Shown here: positions 10,579 through 20,884 of the stretch, one piece after another | Numbering within the stretch: position 1 is the stretch's first letter | Layout of the letters: each line of letters opens with the position of its first letter | DNA from: Campylobacter sputorum subsp. sputorum | GTDB lineage: Bacteria; Campylobacterota; Campylobacteria; Campylobacterales; Campylobacteraceae | Length of the DNA: 64,000 bases | Assembly (NCBI RefSeq): GCF_008245005.1 | Contig: NZ_CP043427.1 | Span: 1,302,001-1,366,000 of the forward strand | Direction: 5' to 3' | Translations under genes and position numbers: made by a program | Notes under the pieces: model-generated | What the model saw: the letters and a program-made list of their open reading frames with translations, nothing else | The model's database searches: none | What the model was told of the DNA's origin: nothing

Positions 10579-12774
10579 ATGGATCAAAATACCATTAAAG
10601 CACACAAAATTAGTGATGATGAGTATAAAAAAATTTTAGAAATATTAGGTCGTGAGCCAAATTTTCTCGAACTTGGCATATTTTCTGCAATGTGGAGCGA
10701 GCATTGTTCTTATAAATCTAGTAAAAAATATCTAAATGGTTTTCCAACCAAAGCTCCTTGGGTTATTCAAGGTCCAGGTGAAAATGCAGGCGTTATAGAT
10801 ATAGGTAACGGAATGGCTGCAATTTTCAAAATGGAAAGTCACAATCATCCTAGTTTTATTGAGCCATTTCAAGGTGCTGCAACAGGAGTTGGCGGTATTT
10901 TAAGAGATATTTTTACAATGGGTGCAAGAGTTGAAGCAAATATGAACTCTTTACGCTTTGGAAATATATCATCTCAAGACAATACGAGCAAACACCAAAG
11001 ATATCTGGTTAAAGGTGTAGTAAGCGGGATAGCTCATTATGGAAATTGTATGGGAATTCCTACTATTGGTGGCGAAGTTAGTTTTGATGAGAGCTTTAAT
11101 GGAAATATACTTGTAAATGCATTTGCTCTTGGAATTTGCAAAAGTGATGAAATTTTTTATGGAAAAGCAGAAGGTATCGGAAATCCTGTAATTTATGTTG
11201 GATCAAAAACTGGTAGAGATGGACTTGGTGGTGCAGTTATGGCTAGTGATAGCTTTAACGAAACAAACAAATCCCTTCGTCCAACAGTTCAAGTTGGAGA
11301 TCCTTTTGCAGAAAAACTTTTGATGGAAGCTTGTTTGGAGCTTTTCAAAACTGATTATATCATAGGAATCCAAGATATGGGTGCAGCTGGTCTTACAAGT
11401 TCTAGCTTTGAAATGGCAGGAAGAAGCGGAAGCGGTATGAAACTATACCTTGATAAAGTTCCAATGCGTGAAACCGGTATGACACCTTATGAATTAATGC
11501 TTAGCGAATCCCAGGAAAGAATGCTAATTTGTGCTAAAAAAGGCTATGAAGATAAGATAAAAGCCATATTTGCCAAATGGGACTTAGACGCTGAGGTTAT
11601 AGGAGAAGTTACAAACAGCGGAAATATGGAGCTTTTTTGGAAAGGAGAGTTAGCAGGAATTATACCTATAAATCCATTAAGCGAAGCTGCTCCGATTCTT
11701 GATCGTCCAACAAAAAAACCGCAGTATCTAGAAAATATCAAAAAAATAGATTTTTCAAATTTAAAAAATATAGACAACAATACAGCTTTTGATATGCTTT
11801 TAAAAGATCCACATATCTTAAACAAATCTTTTATTTACGATCAATACGATGCAAATGTCGGCACAAACTGCATAAAAAAACCAGGATTTTTAGGAGCAGC
11901 AGCACTAAGAGTTAAAGAAAATGGAGCTGGTATATCTATGGCAATGGAGTGCAACACAAGATATAACTATATCAATCCAAAAATAGGAGCAGCAGCAGCG
12001 GTTGCAACAGCTGGTAGAAAAGTAGCGATGAGCGGTGCAACACCTCTTGCGATAACAGATTGTCTAAACTATGGAAATCCCTTAAATGAAGAAGTTATGT
12101 GGCAGTTTGCACAAGGTTGTGAGGGTATAAAAGAAGCTTGTAAAGAGCTAAATACGCCTGTTGTAAGCGGAAATGTTAGTTTGTATAATGAAACAGATGG
12201 CATTAGCATACAACCAACTCCAGCTATAGTAACAGTTGGGGTAAATAAAAATGCAAATAATCTACTCCCATCTGTTTTTCAAAACATAGAAAAAAGCGTG
12301 TATTTACTAGGCGAAACAAAAGGTAATTTCGCTGGTTCGCTGTATATGAAAACACTTTATAATGAAGTAAATGGCGAACTTTGCGAACTAGATTATAATC
12401 AAGAAAAAGCTTTATGGAATCTTGTAATAAAAGCAAATGAACTTGAACTTCTTGAGTGTGCAAACTCTGTTGGTATAGGCGGAATTGCGATGAGTTTAGC
12501 CAAAATGAGTTGTGTTTCAAATATCGGAATTGATGCTAAAATAGAATTTAATGATGATAAATTTATCTTTGATGAAAGTTTTTCAAGAGCGATAGTTTGT
12601 GCAAAAAATGATGATAAATTTATCAATTTAGCAAAAGAATTTGGCGTAAAAATAACAAAAATAGGAATAACTTGTAAAGATAAATTTAGGCTAAATGATA
12701 TAAATAAAAATTTAAAAGATATACAAGAAATTTATTTTAATGAGTTTGCAAAAATAGTGACAAAAGAGGATTAG
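10579..12774 (+). CDS. purL: Phosphoribosylformylglycinamidine synthase, PurL subunit
   Basis: The 731-aa length fits the small PurL that works with separate PurS and PurQ. Family motifs include [11 protein letters not shown] near the N-terminus, [20 protein letters not shown], the duplicated AIR-synthase-like halves, and [18 protein letters not shown]. It makes FGAM from FGAR, glutamine and ATP in purine synthesis. purH lies further along the same strand, now separated from purL by a J-domain gene and three restriction-modification genes. Confidence 0.97.
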   Translation: MDQNTIKAHKISDDEYKKILEILGREPNFLELGIFSAMWSEHCSYKSSKKYLNGFPTKAPWVIQGPGENAGVIDIGNGMAAIFKMESHNHPSFIEPFQGAATGVGGILRDIFTMGARVEANMNSLRFGNISSQDNTSKHQRYLVKGVVSGIAHYGNCMGIPTIGGEVSFDESFNGNILVNAFALGICKSDEIFYGKAEGIGNPVIYVGSKTGRDGLGGAVMASDSFNETNKSLRPTVQVGDPFAEKLLMEACLELFKTDYIIGIQDMGAAGLTSSSFEMAGRSGSGMKLYLDKVPMRETGMTPYELMLSESQERMLICAKKGYEDKIKAIFAKWDLDAEVIGEVTNSGNMELFWKGELAGIIPINPLSEAAPILDRPTKKPQYLENIKKIDFSNLKNIDNNTAFDMLLKDPHILNKSFIYDQYDANVGTNCIKKPGFLGAAALRVKENGAGISMAMECNTRYNYINPKIGAAAAVATAGRKVAMSGATPLAITDCLNYGNPLNEEVMWQFAQGCEGIKEACKELNTPVVSGNVSLYNETDGISIQPTPAIVTVGVNKNANNLLPSVFQNIEKSVYLLGETKGNFAGSLYMKTLYNEVNGELCELDYNQEKALWNLVIKANELELLECANSVGIGGIAMSLAKMSCVSNIGIDAKIEFNDDKFIFDESFSRAIVCAKNDDKFINLAKEFGVKITKIGITCKDKFRLNDINKNLKDIQEIYFNEFAKIVTKED

Positions 12775-12776
12775 GA

Positions 12777-13508
12777 GTGAATTTACTTCTTTTTATAGGT
12801 GCTGTATTTTTCGCTTTTTGGCTTATAGCTGGTGGAACAAAAAACTTTACTTATCAGCAAAATAAAAGAAAATTTAGTTACGAAGAAGCTGTTTATATCG
12901 TATCACTTTTAGCTAAAATAACAAAAAGCGATGGCAGAGTAAGTGCAAAAGAGGCAAATTTAGTAAGCCAAATTCTCACAGATATCACAAATGCACTAAA
13001 TGGTTCAAATACAACAAGAGAGAATTTAAAAAGAGTTTTCAATGCTCAAAAAATGGATCTTAGCAACACATTCAAACTAGCATTAGAATATAAAATCAAA
13101 TTTAATCTTAGCGAAGTTGAATGTATGCAAAAGATATATTCACTACTAAATATAGTTTATGTTGATGGCGAAATAACTGATGATGAGATAAAAATAATTA
13201 CAAAAATAGCAGATGGTTTTAGTATAAATCAAGACATATTAAAACAGATAATTAGCAGTTTTGATAGAAGTTTTACAAATAAAAATGCAAAAGAAAACTC
13301 CAAAAAATCTCCTTATGAAATTTTAGGAGTGGATAAAAACACTGATTTTAACGATATTAAAAAAGCATACAGAGAGCTTGCTAAAAAATACCACCCAGAT
13401 ATATTAATGGGAAAAGGTGAAAATGATGAAGCCGTACAAAATGGCACAAAAAAACTTCAAGAGATAAACGAAGCTTATGAAAGCTTAAAAAAGATACATA
13501 AGCAATGA
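12777..13508 (+). CDS. DjlA-like TerB/J-domain membrane-anchored co-chaperone
   Basis: This 243-aa protein has an N-terminal membrane segment ([18 protein letters not shown]). A TerB-like helical domain (about residues 30-160) contains the repeated acidic motifs [10 protein letters not shown] and [10 protein letters not shown]. The C-terminal J domain (about 180-243) starts SPYEILGV and keeps the YHPD tetrad needed to stimulate DnaK. The start is GTG, two bases after the purL stop. The same gene lies next to purL in C. jejuni (Cj0954c, from memory). The stop overlaps the methyltransferase start (ATGA). Confidence 0.85.
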   Translation: MNLLLFIGAVFFAFWLIAGGTKNFTYQQNKRKFSYEEAVYIVSLLAKITKSDGRVSAKEANLVSQILTDITNALNGSNTTRENLKRVFNAQKMDLSNTFKLALEYKIKFNLSEVECMQKIYSLLNIVYVDGEITDDEIKIITKIADGFSINQDILKQIISSFDRSFTNKNAKENSKKSPYEILGVDKNTDFNDIKKAYRELAKKYHPDILMGKGENDEAVQNGTKKLQEINEAYESLKKIHKQ

Positions 13509-14611
13509 AAAAAACCATAGAAAACAATAGCTTTTTAACAGATCAAATCATAACATATCTTGGAAATAAAAGATCGCTTTTAAATTTTATAGAAAGCGGC
13601 ATAAATATAGCAAAAAACGAGCTTAACAAAAAAAAACTAAGTTGCGTTGATATATTTAGCGGAAGCGGCATAGTTGCTAGGTTTTTAAAGGCACACTCTA
13701 ATTTTTTAGTTGCAAATGATTTAGAACTTTACTCAAAAATCATAAATGAGTGTTATTTAACAAATGTAAATTTAGAACTACAAAAAGATATAGACATAAA
13801 TTTTAAAATACTAAATAAAAAAATAAAAGAAAATTTACAACCAGGATTTATAAGTGAGCTTTATGCACCAAAAAACGATGATTTTATCACAAAAGGCGAA
13901 AGAGTTTTTTATACTCAATATAATGCAAATTTCATAGATACCACAAGAAGCGAAATATCAAAACTTCCTAATGATATGCATAAATTTTTCTTAGCACCAC
14001 TTTTATACCTTGCAAGCAATCACACAAATACAAGCGGCGTTTTTAAGGGTTTTTATAAAGATAAAAATGGTGTTGGTAAATTTGGAGGAATGGGCGAAAA
14101 CGCACTTAAGCGAATTTGCTATAAAATGCATCTTATAAAGCCGATTTTTTCAAATTTTAGTTGTGATTTTAATGTTTATCAAAAAGATGCAAATACTCTA
14201 GCAAAAGAGCTCGATAGTTTTGATCTTTGCTACATAGATCCGCCTTACAATCAACATCCATATGGCTCAAATTATTTTATGCTAAATTTAATAGCGTCTT
14301 ATCAAAAACCACAAGAAATTTCTGAAATTTCAGGAATACCAAAAGACTGGAATAGAAGTAATTACAACAAAAAAGCAGTAGCAAAAGAGGCTTTTTGCGA
14401 TCTTATAAAACATCTAAAAGCGAAATTTATTTTAGTTTCTTATAATAACGAAGGAATTATTTCAAAAGATGAATTTATAAATACTCTTAAAAAATTTGGA
14501 AAAGTAAAAATTTTAGAGCAAGAATACAACGCATTTCGCGCTAGCAGAAATTTAAACAGCAGAGATATTTATGTAAAAGAGCATCTTTATATTTTAAGGA
14601 AAAATATATGA
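13505..14611 (+). CDS. Alpha-class (D12-like) adenine-specific DNA methyltransferase
   Basis: The 368-aa product has the AdoMet motif DIFSGSG at residues 49-55 and the catalytic DPPY at 245-248, followed by [13 protein letters not shown]. The FxGxG-first order is that of alpha-class N6-adenine methylases. N-terminal [11 protein letters not shown] matches the D12 group. It resembles the longer DNA adenine methylase group (COG3392-like) more than classic Dam/DpnM. It overlaps the upstream J-domain gene and the downstream endonuclease gene by four bases each. As first gene of a three-gene module with a DpnII-type endonuclease, it probably protects GATC, but specificity cannot be read directly. 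Confidence 0.85.
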   Translation: MKKTIENNSFLTDQIITYLGNKRSLLNFIESGINIAKNELNKKKLSCVDIFSGSGIVARFLKAHSNFLVANDLELYSKIINECYLTNVNLELQKDIDINFKILNKKIKENLQPGFISELYAPKNDDFITKGERVFYTQYNANFIDTTRSEISKLPNDMHKFFLAPLLYLASNHTNTSGVFKGFYKDKNGVGKFGGMGENALKRICYKMHLIKPIFSNFSCDFNVYQKDANTLAKELDSFDLCYIDPPYNQHPYGSNYFMLNLIASYQKPQEISEISGIPKDWNRSNYNKKAVAKEAFCDLIKHLKAKFILVSYNNEGIISKDEFINTLKKFGKVKILEQEYNAFRASRNLNSRDIYVKEHLYILRKNI

Positions 14612-15435
14612 GAATAATTAACGAACAAAAATTTGAAGATTTTTTAAATTCTTTACAAAAAACAAATGCAAATTTATCTTTTTTTGTAGATTTTGAAAAA
14701 TGTTGTACAAATGTAAATAAAATTTCAATGAAACTTCATAGCTTAAATTATCTTTTGGGTAAATATAATTTAAAAGAAGCTATAAATGAGTTGTTTTTTG
14801 AAAATAAAGATTGTTTTTCAGTATTAAATTTACTGATTGCCGTAAGAGATGGTAATACTGTTTTAATAAACAATGATGCAGAATTTATAAAATTAAATAC
14901 TTATTTTAAAGATCCTAATCAAATTTATGAGTTTTTTTGCCAAACAGGGCTTAGTGAAATTTTTATTAATTCTAAAATTACAAATTTAAATGATTATGTT
15001 TTTGGTATTGAGATTGGACTTGATACAAATGCTAGAAAAAATAGAGGTGGTAAAAATTTTGCAAATTTAATAGGTAGTATTTTTAAGCAAAATAACTTAA
15101 ATTTTGATAGCGAAGTTAGTACTAATAACTTAAACATACAAACAACTACAGATAAAAAAATTTTCGATTTTGTAGTATATGCAGATAAAGTCAACTATTT
15201 AGTTGAGGTAAACTTCTATAACACTGGCGGATCAAAACTAAATGAAGTTGCAAGGTCATATATAGAGATCTCTAAAAGAATCTCTATATATCCAAATTTT
15301 AGATTCGTATGGATAACCGATGGACTTGGTTGGTTAAGTGCTAAAAATAAATTAGAAGAAGCCTATAAAAGCATTGAAATTTATAATTTATCAAATTTAA
15401 ATCATTTCATAGAAAAGGTAAAAAGTGAAATTTAA
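14608..15435 (+). CDS. Type II restriction endonuclease, DpnII/MboI family (predicted GATC)
   Basis: This 275-aa protein matches the DpnII/MboI endonuclease family. It has GLDTNARKNRGGKNF (residues 138-151) and the catalytic-region pattern FDFVV (186-190), EVNFY (200-204) and GGSKLNEVARSY (207-218). The family cuts unmethylated GATC. Length and motifs also fit the H. pylori HpyAIII enzyme (HP0091, from memory). The gene overlaps both flanking methyltransferase genes, consistent with coordinated expression. It appears intact, with no internal stops. Target specificity is inferred from family membership. Confidence 0.88.
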   Translation: MRIINEQKFEDFLNSLQKTNANLSFFVDFEKCCTNVNKISMKLHSLNYLLGKYNLKEAINELFFENKDCFSVLNLLIAVRDGNTVLINNDAEFIKLNTYFKDPNQIYEFFCQTGLSEIFINSKITNLNDYVFGIEIGLDTNARKNRGGKNFANLIGSIFKQNNLNFDSEVSTNNLNIQTTTDKKIFDFVVYADKVNYLVEVNFYNTGGSKLNEVARSYIEISKRISIYPNFRFVWITDGLGWLSAKNKLEEAYKSIEIYNLSNLNHFIEKVKSEI

Positions 15436-16234
15436 TAATTTTATCAGTAACGATAAAAAATTTACTATTTATCAAGGCGATACTTTCGAGATTTTACCAA
15501 ATCTTGACAAAAAATTTGATCTTATTTTTGCAGATCCGCCTTATTTTTTATCAAATGATGGACTAAGTATTCAAAGCGGCAAAATAGTTAGTGTAAATAA
15601 AGGCGAATGGGATAAAGATGTTGACGATATTGATAAATTTAATTACAAATGGCTAAAATTAGCAAAAGAAAAACTAAATAATAATGGTTCAATTATGATA
15701 AGCGGAACTTATCATAATATCTTTTCTATCGGACGAATGCTTCAAAAGTTAGATTATAAAATCCTAAATATCATAACTTGGCAAAAGACAAATCCGCCAC
15801 CAAATTTTAGTTGTCGCTATCTTACGCACTCAACCGAGCAAATTATTTGGGCTAGAAAAAGCCAAAAACACAAACATATTTTCAATTATGAACTTATGAA
15901 AAAAATAAATGATAATAAGCAGATGAAAGATGTTTGGGCGTTTCCAGCTATTGCCCCTTGGGAAAAAACTAATGGCAAACACCCTACACAAAAACCACTT
16001 GCTTTGCTTATTAGACTTATTTTAATGGCTAGTTATGAAAATAGTTTGATTTTAGATCCATTTAGTGGAAGTAGCACAACTGGTATTGCGGCAAATTTAC
16101 TAAATAGAAATTTTATAGGCATAGAAAAAGAAAAAGAATTTATAAATATGAGCTTAAAAAGAAAAGACGAAATAGATTTTGATAAAAAAAATATTTTAAA
16201 AAAAATAAATGATTTAAATTTAATAAAGGAGTAA
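15425..16234 (+). CDS. Beta-class DNA adenine methyltransferase, DpnA (M2.DpnII)-like
   Basis: The 269-aa product carries the catalytic motif ADPPYFLS near the N-terminus (DPPY at 37-40) and the AdoMet motif [10 protein letters not shown] at 211-220. This is the beta-class order, the reverse of the methyltransferase two genes upstream. [15 protein letters not shown] is the usual motif preceding the AdoMet site. It is like DpnA and M.HpyAIII, which methylate the A of GATC; DpnA can also act on single-stranded DNA. It overlaps the endonuclease gene by 11 bases and ends two bases before purH. Confidence 0.87.
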   Translation: MKFNNFISNDKKFTIYQGDTFEILPNLDKKFDLIFADPPYFLSNDGLSIQSGKIVSVNKGEWDKDVDDIDKFNYKWLKLAKEKLNNNGSIMISGTYHNIFSIGRMLQKLDYKILNIITWQKTNPPPNFSCRYLTHSTEQIIWARKSQKHKHIFNYELMKKINDNKQMKDVWAFPAIAPWEKTNGKHPTQKPLALLIRLILMASYENSLILDPFSGSSTTGIAANLLNRNFIGIEKEKEFINMSLKRKDEIDFDKKNILKKINDLNLIKE

Positions 16235-16236
16235 AA

Positions 16237-17775
16237 ATGAGAGCATTGCTTAGCGTTAGCGACAAAGATGGTATAGTTGAGTTTGCAAAAGAACTCGAAA
16301 ACCTAGGTTATGAAATTTTAAGCACAGGTGGCACATATAAGCTTTTAAAAGAAAATGGTATAAAAGCCGTAGAAGTTAGCGATTTTACAAAAAGCCCAGA
16401 AATGTTTGAAGGCAGAGTTAAAACTCTTCATCCAAAAATTCATGGCGGAATTTTATACAAAAGATACAATGAAAATCATGTAAAACAAGCGGGGGAATTC
16501 GGGGTTCTTGGCATAGATTTAGTATGTGTAAATTTATATCCATTTAAAGCAACCATAGCTAGAACCGATGATTTTGAAGAGATTATAGAAAATATAGATA
16601 TCGGCGGACCAACTATGGTTAGAAGTGCTGCTAAAAATTTCAAAGATGTTTTGATAGTTACAGATATACTTGATTATGAAAACATTATAAATATGCTAAA
16701 AACTGGCAGTGTTGATTACGAATTTAGAAGAGACCTTATGATAAAAGCTTACGAGCATACCGCTAGTTATGACGCTATGATAGCAAATTATATGAATAAA
16801 AGATTTAACTCAGGCTTTGGTGCTAAAAAATTCATAACTGGCTCAAAAGTATTTGATACAAGATATGGCGAAAATCCTCATCAAAAAGGGGCTTTATACG
16901 AGTTTGACAACCATTTTACTCAAAATTTTAAAGCCTTAAAAGGTGAGGCTAGTTTTAACAATCTTACCGATATTCACGGAGCTTTAATGCTTGCAACTAG
17001 CTTTGGAGATGCACCAGCTGTTGCTATTTGCAAACATGCAAATCCTTGCGGTTTTGCCATAAAAGAAAATTTACTTCAAAGCTACATAGAGGCTCTAAAA
17101 TGCGACCCCGTATCGGCTTATGGTGGTGTTATAGCGATAAATGGCACACTAGATAAAGAACTTGCATTAAAACTTCACGAAAAAGGCACTTTTATGGAAG
17201 TTATTATCGCAGCAAATGTAACAGATGAAGCATTAGAGGTTTTTAGCGATAAAAAAAGAACCAAAATTTTCACGCAAGAAAATAAATTCCTAGAAAGAAA
17301 CGACGAAACATTTGATTTTAAACATGTAGATGGCGGATTTGTCTATCAAGAGCGTGATTTTGTTAAAGACGATGAAGTAAAAAATGCCAAATGCGTTACT
17401 ACTAGAGAAGCTAATCAAAGTGAATTTACCGATATGCAAATGGCGTGGAAAATAGCCGCTCTTACAAAATCAAACTGCGTTGTTTATGTAAAAGATAGTG
17501 CAATGGTAGCAATCGGTATGGGTATGACAAGTAGAGTAGATGCAGCAAGAGCTGCTGTTGCCAAAGCTAAAGATATGGGGCTTGATTTACAAGGATGCAC
17601 ACTTGCAAGTGAAGCGTTTTTCCCATTTAGAGATAGCATTGATATAGCAGCAAAAGTTGGTGTAAAAACAGTTATCCAACCAGGTGGATCAATCCGTGAT
17701 GATGAAGTTATAAAAGCTGCAAATGAAGCTGGTATAGCTATGTATTTTACGGGAATTCGCCATTTCTTACATTAG
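16237..17775 (+). CDS. purH: Bifunctional AICAR formyltransferase / IMP cyclohydrolase PurH
   Basis: The 512-aa protein has an N-terminal MGS-like IMP cyclohydrolase domain ([40 protein letters not shown]). The C-terminal AICAR transformylase domain includes KHANPCGFA with the catalytic Lys-His pair and ends in [10 protein letters not shown]. It performs the last two steps of IMP synthesis using 10-formyl-THF. It starts two bases after the DpnA-like gene with GGAG spanning the junction, and ends at a strong hairpin. In C. jejuni it directly neighbours the J-domain gene. Confidence 0.97.
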   Translation: MRALLSVSDKDGIVEFAKELENLGYEILSTGGTYKLLKENGIKAVEVSDFTKSPEMFEGRVKTLHPKIHGGILYKRYNENHVKQAGEFGVLGIDLVCVNLYPFKATIARTDDFEEIIENIDIGGPTMVRSAAKNFKDVLIVTDILDYENIINMLKTGSVDYEFRRDLMIKAYEHTASYDAMIANYMNKRFNSGFGAKKFITGSKVFDTRYGENPHQKGALYEFDNHFTQNFKALKGEASFNNLTDIHGALMLATSFGDAPAVAICKHANPCGFAIKENLLQSYIEALKCDPVSAYGGVIAINGTLDKELALKLHEKGTFMEVIIAANVTDEALEVFSDKKRTKIFTQENKFLERNDETFDFKHVDGGFVYQERDFVKDDEVKNAKCVTTREANQSEFTDMQMAWKIAALTKSNCVVYVKDSAMVAIGMGMTSRVDAARAAVAKAKDMGLDLQGCTLASEAFFPFRDSIDIAAKVGVKTVIQPGGSIRDDEVIKAANEAGIAMYFTGIRHFLH

Positions 17776-17776
17776 A

Positions 17777-17800
17777 AAATAGCCTATTTATAGGCTATTT
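17777..17800. terminator. Bidirectional hairpin terminator between purH and the chemoreceptor remnant
   Basis: A 10-bp perfect stem (AAATAGCCTA / TAGGCTATTT) with a 4-base loop follows the purH stop and contains the stop of the convergent chemoreceptor frame. A/T flanks on both sides let it serve both strands. Confidence 0.75.
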
Positions 17801-18844
17801 ATCTTTTCATTTTCTTTGATTAGTTCATTAAAATATTTAAACGGCTCTTTTGTTTGAATTTCTGCATTTTGTAAATTTAAAATAATTTGATTAAAATTTT
17901 CTTTCTTGGCATACAACTCTAATGATTCATTTATCAAATCATGCACATTTTTATGAGGATTTTCTATTTTTACAAATGAAGGCAGTTTGCCATAAACATC
18001 CTTGCCAATACCACTATACCATTTTCCAAGACGACAATTTTGATGATCACTCATTAATTCAACATTATCTGTTAAAATTTTTCCATAGCCGTTTATTTTA
18101 AAAAGAGCATGATCTAGTTTTGCTAAAATTTGAAAACTTTTTATAGCATTATCCATAAGATTTCTAGAATTTGAGATATAAATAGCAAATTTTGACTTAA
18201 AATCCACCATTTTAGAACTTGATTCATTTATAATTCCAGAAACTTTACTGCTATCTTTAGAAATTTCATTTGATTTTTGCTTTAAAAGATTTATATTAAC
18301 CTCAACTTCGCTTGTAGCACTTTGTGTTTTTTCAGCTAGTTTTCTAACCTCATCTGCTACCACAGCAAAGCCTCTTCCGGCCTCCCCTGCTCTTGCAGCT
18401 TCTATGGCAGCATTTAATGCAAGCAAATTTGTCTGATCTTATATATCTTTTATCAAATCTACTACATGCGAAATTTCATCAACAACTTTATGTAAATTTT
18501 CTGAATCCATCAAGGTTTCGTTTGAAGTTTGAGAAATATGCTCAAAAGTTGCCATTATGGAATTAGTAAAATTCTCTATTTCAGAACTATTTATACCAGT
18601 TTGCTCAGCATTATTTCTAATTTCAATGATATCTTCGACATTTTTAGCTAAATCGCCTTGAATGATAGATATATTGTCTTTTGTTAGTAAGCATTGATTT
18701 AGATATTTCTTTTTTAAAATTATCCAAATCATCATCTTGTTTAGTTTTAGAAAGCTGTTCTTTAAAATTAGAAATTTGCTCTTTTAACTCTAAATTTTGT
18801 GCTTTTAACTCAGAATTTTCTTTTTGAAGTTTTTCAAATTCCAA
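17788..18844 (-). pseudogene. Disrupted cytoplasmic chemoreceptor with CZB domain
   Basis: Three pieces together form one soluble methyl-accepting receptor of about 350 residues: an N-terminal coiled coil (EFEKLQKENSELKAQ), the signalling domain, and a C-terminal zinc-binding CZB domain with LDHALFK, CRLGKWY and PHKNVHD, all ligands retained. The reading frame breaks twice. A frame change near 18660-18700 separates the coiled coil from the signalling domain. An in-frame TAA at 18439-18441 falls inside the invariant hairpin tip, where IKDI is followed by stop then [11 protein letters not shown]. There is also no clear start: the first in-frame codon is TTG at 18844, and an ATG at about 18890 lies in another frame. 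Layout resembles TlpD-type cytoplasmic receptors. The downstream part could only be made from an internal start and would lack half of the signalling domain. Confidence 0.85.
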
Positions 18845-18929
18845 TTTTTCTTAAAAAATTTTTGTTTTTTTTGATAAACATTTTCATTCCTTGAAATTAA
18901 ATATTTCGAAAAAATATCAAAAAAACAAA

Positions 18930-19523
18930 TCAAGCACTTTTCATATTATTTTCAAAAAACCACATAAAAGCAAATATCAAACTAGCCGCTTTTGCCTTGC
19001 TTTCATCATAAGCAAAACTCATAGCTTTATTTTTCTCTATATAAACCAACTCTATGCTTTCATCATCAATACCGCCGCCATTTGATACTTTCATATCATC
19101 ATCAATAAAAGCAAAAAACAGACTTTGTTTATTTGATGAAACGCCAAACGATGCGTAAGTTGTAATGATATGTTGCAAATTACTTACCCTAAATCCAGTT
19201 TCTTCTTCAACTTCTTCAATGGCTGTTTGTTTCGCATCTATGCCTTTATCCATTATGCCAGAGCATAATTCATACGAAAAACCAGGCTCATCACTTTTGA
19301 TACCATTTTTCATTTGATAGTGCCAAAGTGGCGGACGAAACTGCTTTACAAGCAAAAACGCATTTTTACTTTTATGATAAAGCAATACAGAAACACTATC
19401 GTGTATATCTATGCAATCCCAAGTTCTATTTACGCCATTTTGAGTAAATTCAACACTAAATAGTTTTATAAATTTATCACTTTTCAAGCTAGTTATTTTA
19501 AAATTTGTTATATTAGTATCCAT
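18930..19523 (-). CDS. NUDIX hydrolase, UDP-sugar diphosphatase (NUDT14)-like
   Basis: The 197-aa protein has a NUDIX box at 89-111 that keeps the metal-binding glutamates (E104, E107, E108) in EEVEEETGF. It has Ile and Glu in place of the box's first Glu and Arg. The flanks (YELCSGI before the box, GGGIDDESIELV and KAASLIFAFMWFF after it) match the UDP-glucose/ADP-sugar diphosphatase subgroup related to human NUDT14, where Arg is also absent. The predicted role is cleavage of nucleotide sugars to sugar phosphate and NMP. Its start overlaps the 3' end of mgtE by 16 bases. Confidence 0.78.
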   Translation of the reverse strand: MDTNITNFKITSLKSDKFIKLFSVEFTQNGVNRTWDCIDIHDSVSVLLYHKSKNAFLLVKQFRPPLWHYQMKNGIKSDEPGFSYELCSGIMDKGIDAKQTAIEEVEEETGFRVSNLQHIITTYASFGVSSNKQSLFFAFIDDDMKVSNGGGIDDESIELVYIEKNKAMSFAYDESKAKAASLIFAFMWFFENNMKSA

Positions 19524-20878
19524 GTTGCAAGTCCTAAAAAGCTTAAAAAACCTATAATATCAGTAAAAGTTGTAAGTAACACTGATGAGCCAACAGCTGG
19601 ATCTATTTTTAATTTTTTAAGTGTCATTGGTATTATCGCGCCAAAAAATCCAGATAAAGATAAATTTATAATCATAGCACTACATATAACAACTCCAAGC
19701 ATAGGCGTCTTAAACCATACAGCAGATACTATGCCAAGAAGGATGCCAAAAATAATGCTATTAATTACAGCTATGCTAATCTCTCTTTTTAAAACATATT
19801 TTGCATCACTAAACTCTATCTCTCCAAGAGCTAATTTTCTAACTGTTACAGTAAGTGCTTGAGTGCCAGCATTTCCGCCCATTGCACTTACTATTGGCAT
19901 TAATATAGCAAGTGCTACAAAAGACTCTATTGTAGCATCAAAAAAACTTATGACAAAAGAAGATAAAAGAGCGGTTCCTAAATTTAAAAATAACCATGAA
20001 GCTCTTGATAAACCAGCTTTATATATAGTGTCATCTTCCTCTTCTGCTTCATCATCAAGACCAGCAAGATTATAAATTTGTTCGGTCGCACTTTCTTGTA
20101 TAAAATCATGAATATCATCAGTTGTTATTCTACCGACTAAAACACCGCTACTATTTATGATAGGTAAAACACTAAGGTCAAACTCTTGAAAATCGGTAGC
20201 AACATCTTCTATATTATCACTATCTAGTGCAAAGTGTGGTTTATATTCATCTTCTGGGGCGTTTTTAACTATGTCCCCTATCGTATCTTTAAAATTACAA
20301 GTTATAAGATCATAAAGCGGGATAGAGTATTTTAGTTTATTTTCTTCATCAACTACAAAAAGTTGATAAATGTCTTCTAGTTCACCCTCTTCTTTTAGTT
20401 TTTTGAGCCTTTGGATGGCACTTTCTAAACTCTCATCAGATCTTGCACTAAAAAGCTCGGTTTGCATATACGCACCGGCTTCATTTTCTTCATATATAGA
20501 AAGTTTTAGTATGTCAGCTTGATCTTCTTCATCTAACTCATTAAAAAGCTCTCTAGCTTTTTTATCATCTATGTCTTTTATATATTTTAAAAGCTCTACT
20601 TGATCATCACTCTCAAGCTCTTCAATAGCTTCTACCACTTTATCTTTTGGAAGTATTTCGATCACATCTTTTATCATGTGATCTGGCATCTCCATAGCAA
20701 CTTCACCCAACACTTCTGGGTCAAGTTTTTCTAAATACTCCTCATATTGTTCATCATCATTTTTCTTTATGGTTTTAAGGTATTCTGCTATATCGGTGCT
20801 ACTGAGTTCATCTTCCAGCTCTTCTTCAAAATGCGAATCAAGCTGCTCTTTAGCAATCTGTAGTTCTTCACTCATCAA
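19508..20878 (-). CDS. mgtE: Magnesium transporter MgtE
   Basis: The 456-aa protein has the MgtE layout. A long acidic N-domain of helical repeats (about residues 20-150) is followed by paired CBS domains (about 150-275, with VLVGRITTDDIHDFI) and a five-helix C-terminal channel with VSAMGGNAGTQALTVTVRKLA. The cytosolic domains sense Mg2+ and close the pore when Mg2+ is plentiful. It lies six bases after the M23 peptidase start region and overlaps the NUDIX gene, so these three minus-strand genes may be cotranscribed. Confidence 0.96.
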   Translation of the reverse strand: MMSEELQIAKEQLDSHFEEELEDELSSTDIAEYLKTIKKNDDEQYEEYLEKLDPEVLGEVAMEMPDHMIKDVIEILPKDKVVEAIEELESDDQVELLKYIKDIDDKKARELFNELDEEDQADILKLSIYEENEAGAYMQTELFSARSDESLESAIQRLKKLKEEGELEDIYQLFVVDEENKLKYSIPLYDLITCNFKDTIGDIVKNAPEDEYKPHFALDSDNIEDVATDFQEFDLSVLPIINSSGVLVGRITTDDIHDFIQESATEQIYNLAGLDDEAEEEDDTIYKAGLSRASWLFLNLGTALLSSFVISFFDATIESFVALAILMPIVSAMGGNAGTQALTVTVRKLALGEIEFSDAKYVLKREISIAVINSIIFGILLGIVSAVWFKTPMLGVVICSAMIINLSLSGFFGAIIPMTLKKLKIDPAVGSSVLLTTFTDIIGFLSFLGLATWILI

Positions 20879-20884
20879 TACTCC

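Noticed and set aside
16485-16510. Poly-G phase-variation tract in purH
   Set aside because: The longest run is five G, too short for the contingency tracts known in Campylobacter; no longer G or C run was seen in the window.
18439-18441. Read-through or recoding of the in-frame stop in the chemoreceptor
   Set aside because: The stop is TAA, not TGA, and the gene has a second, independent frameshift, so simple decay explains it better.
19190-19260. Apparently degenerate NUDIX box (Ile for Glu, Glu for Arg)
   Set aside because: The flanking motifs match the NUDT14/UDP-sugar diphosphatase subgroup, where the Arg is also not kept, and the three metal-binding Glu residues are present; this is family variation.
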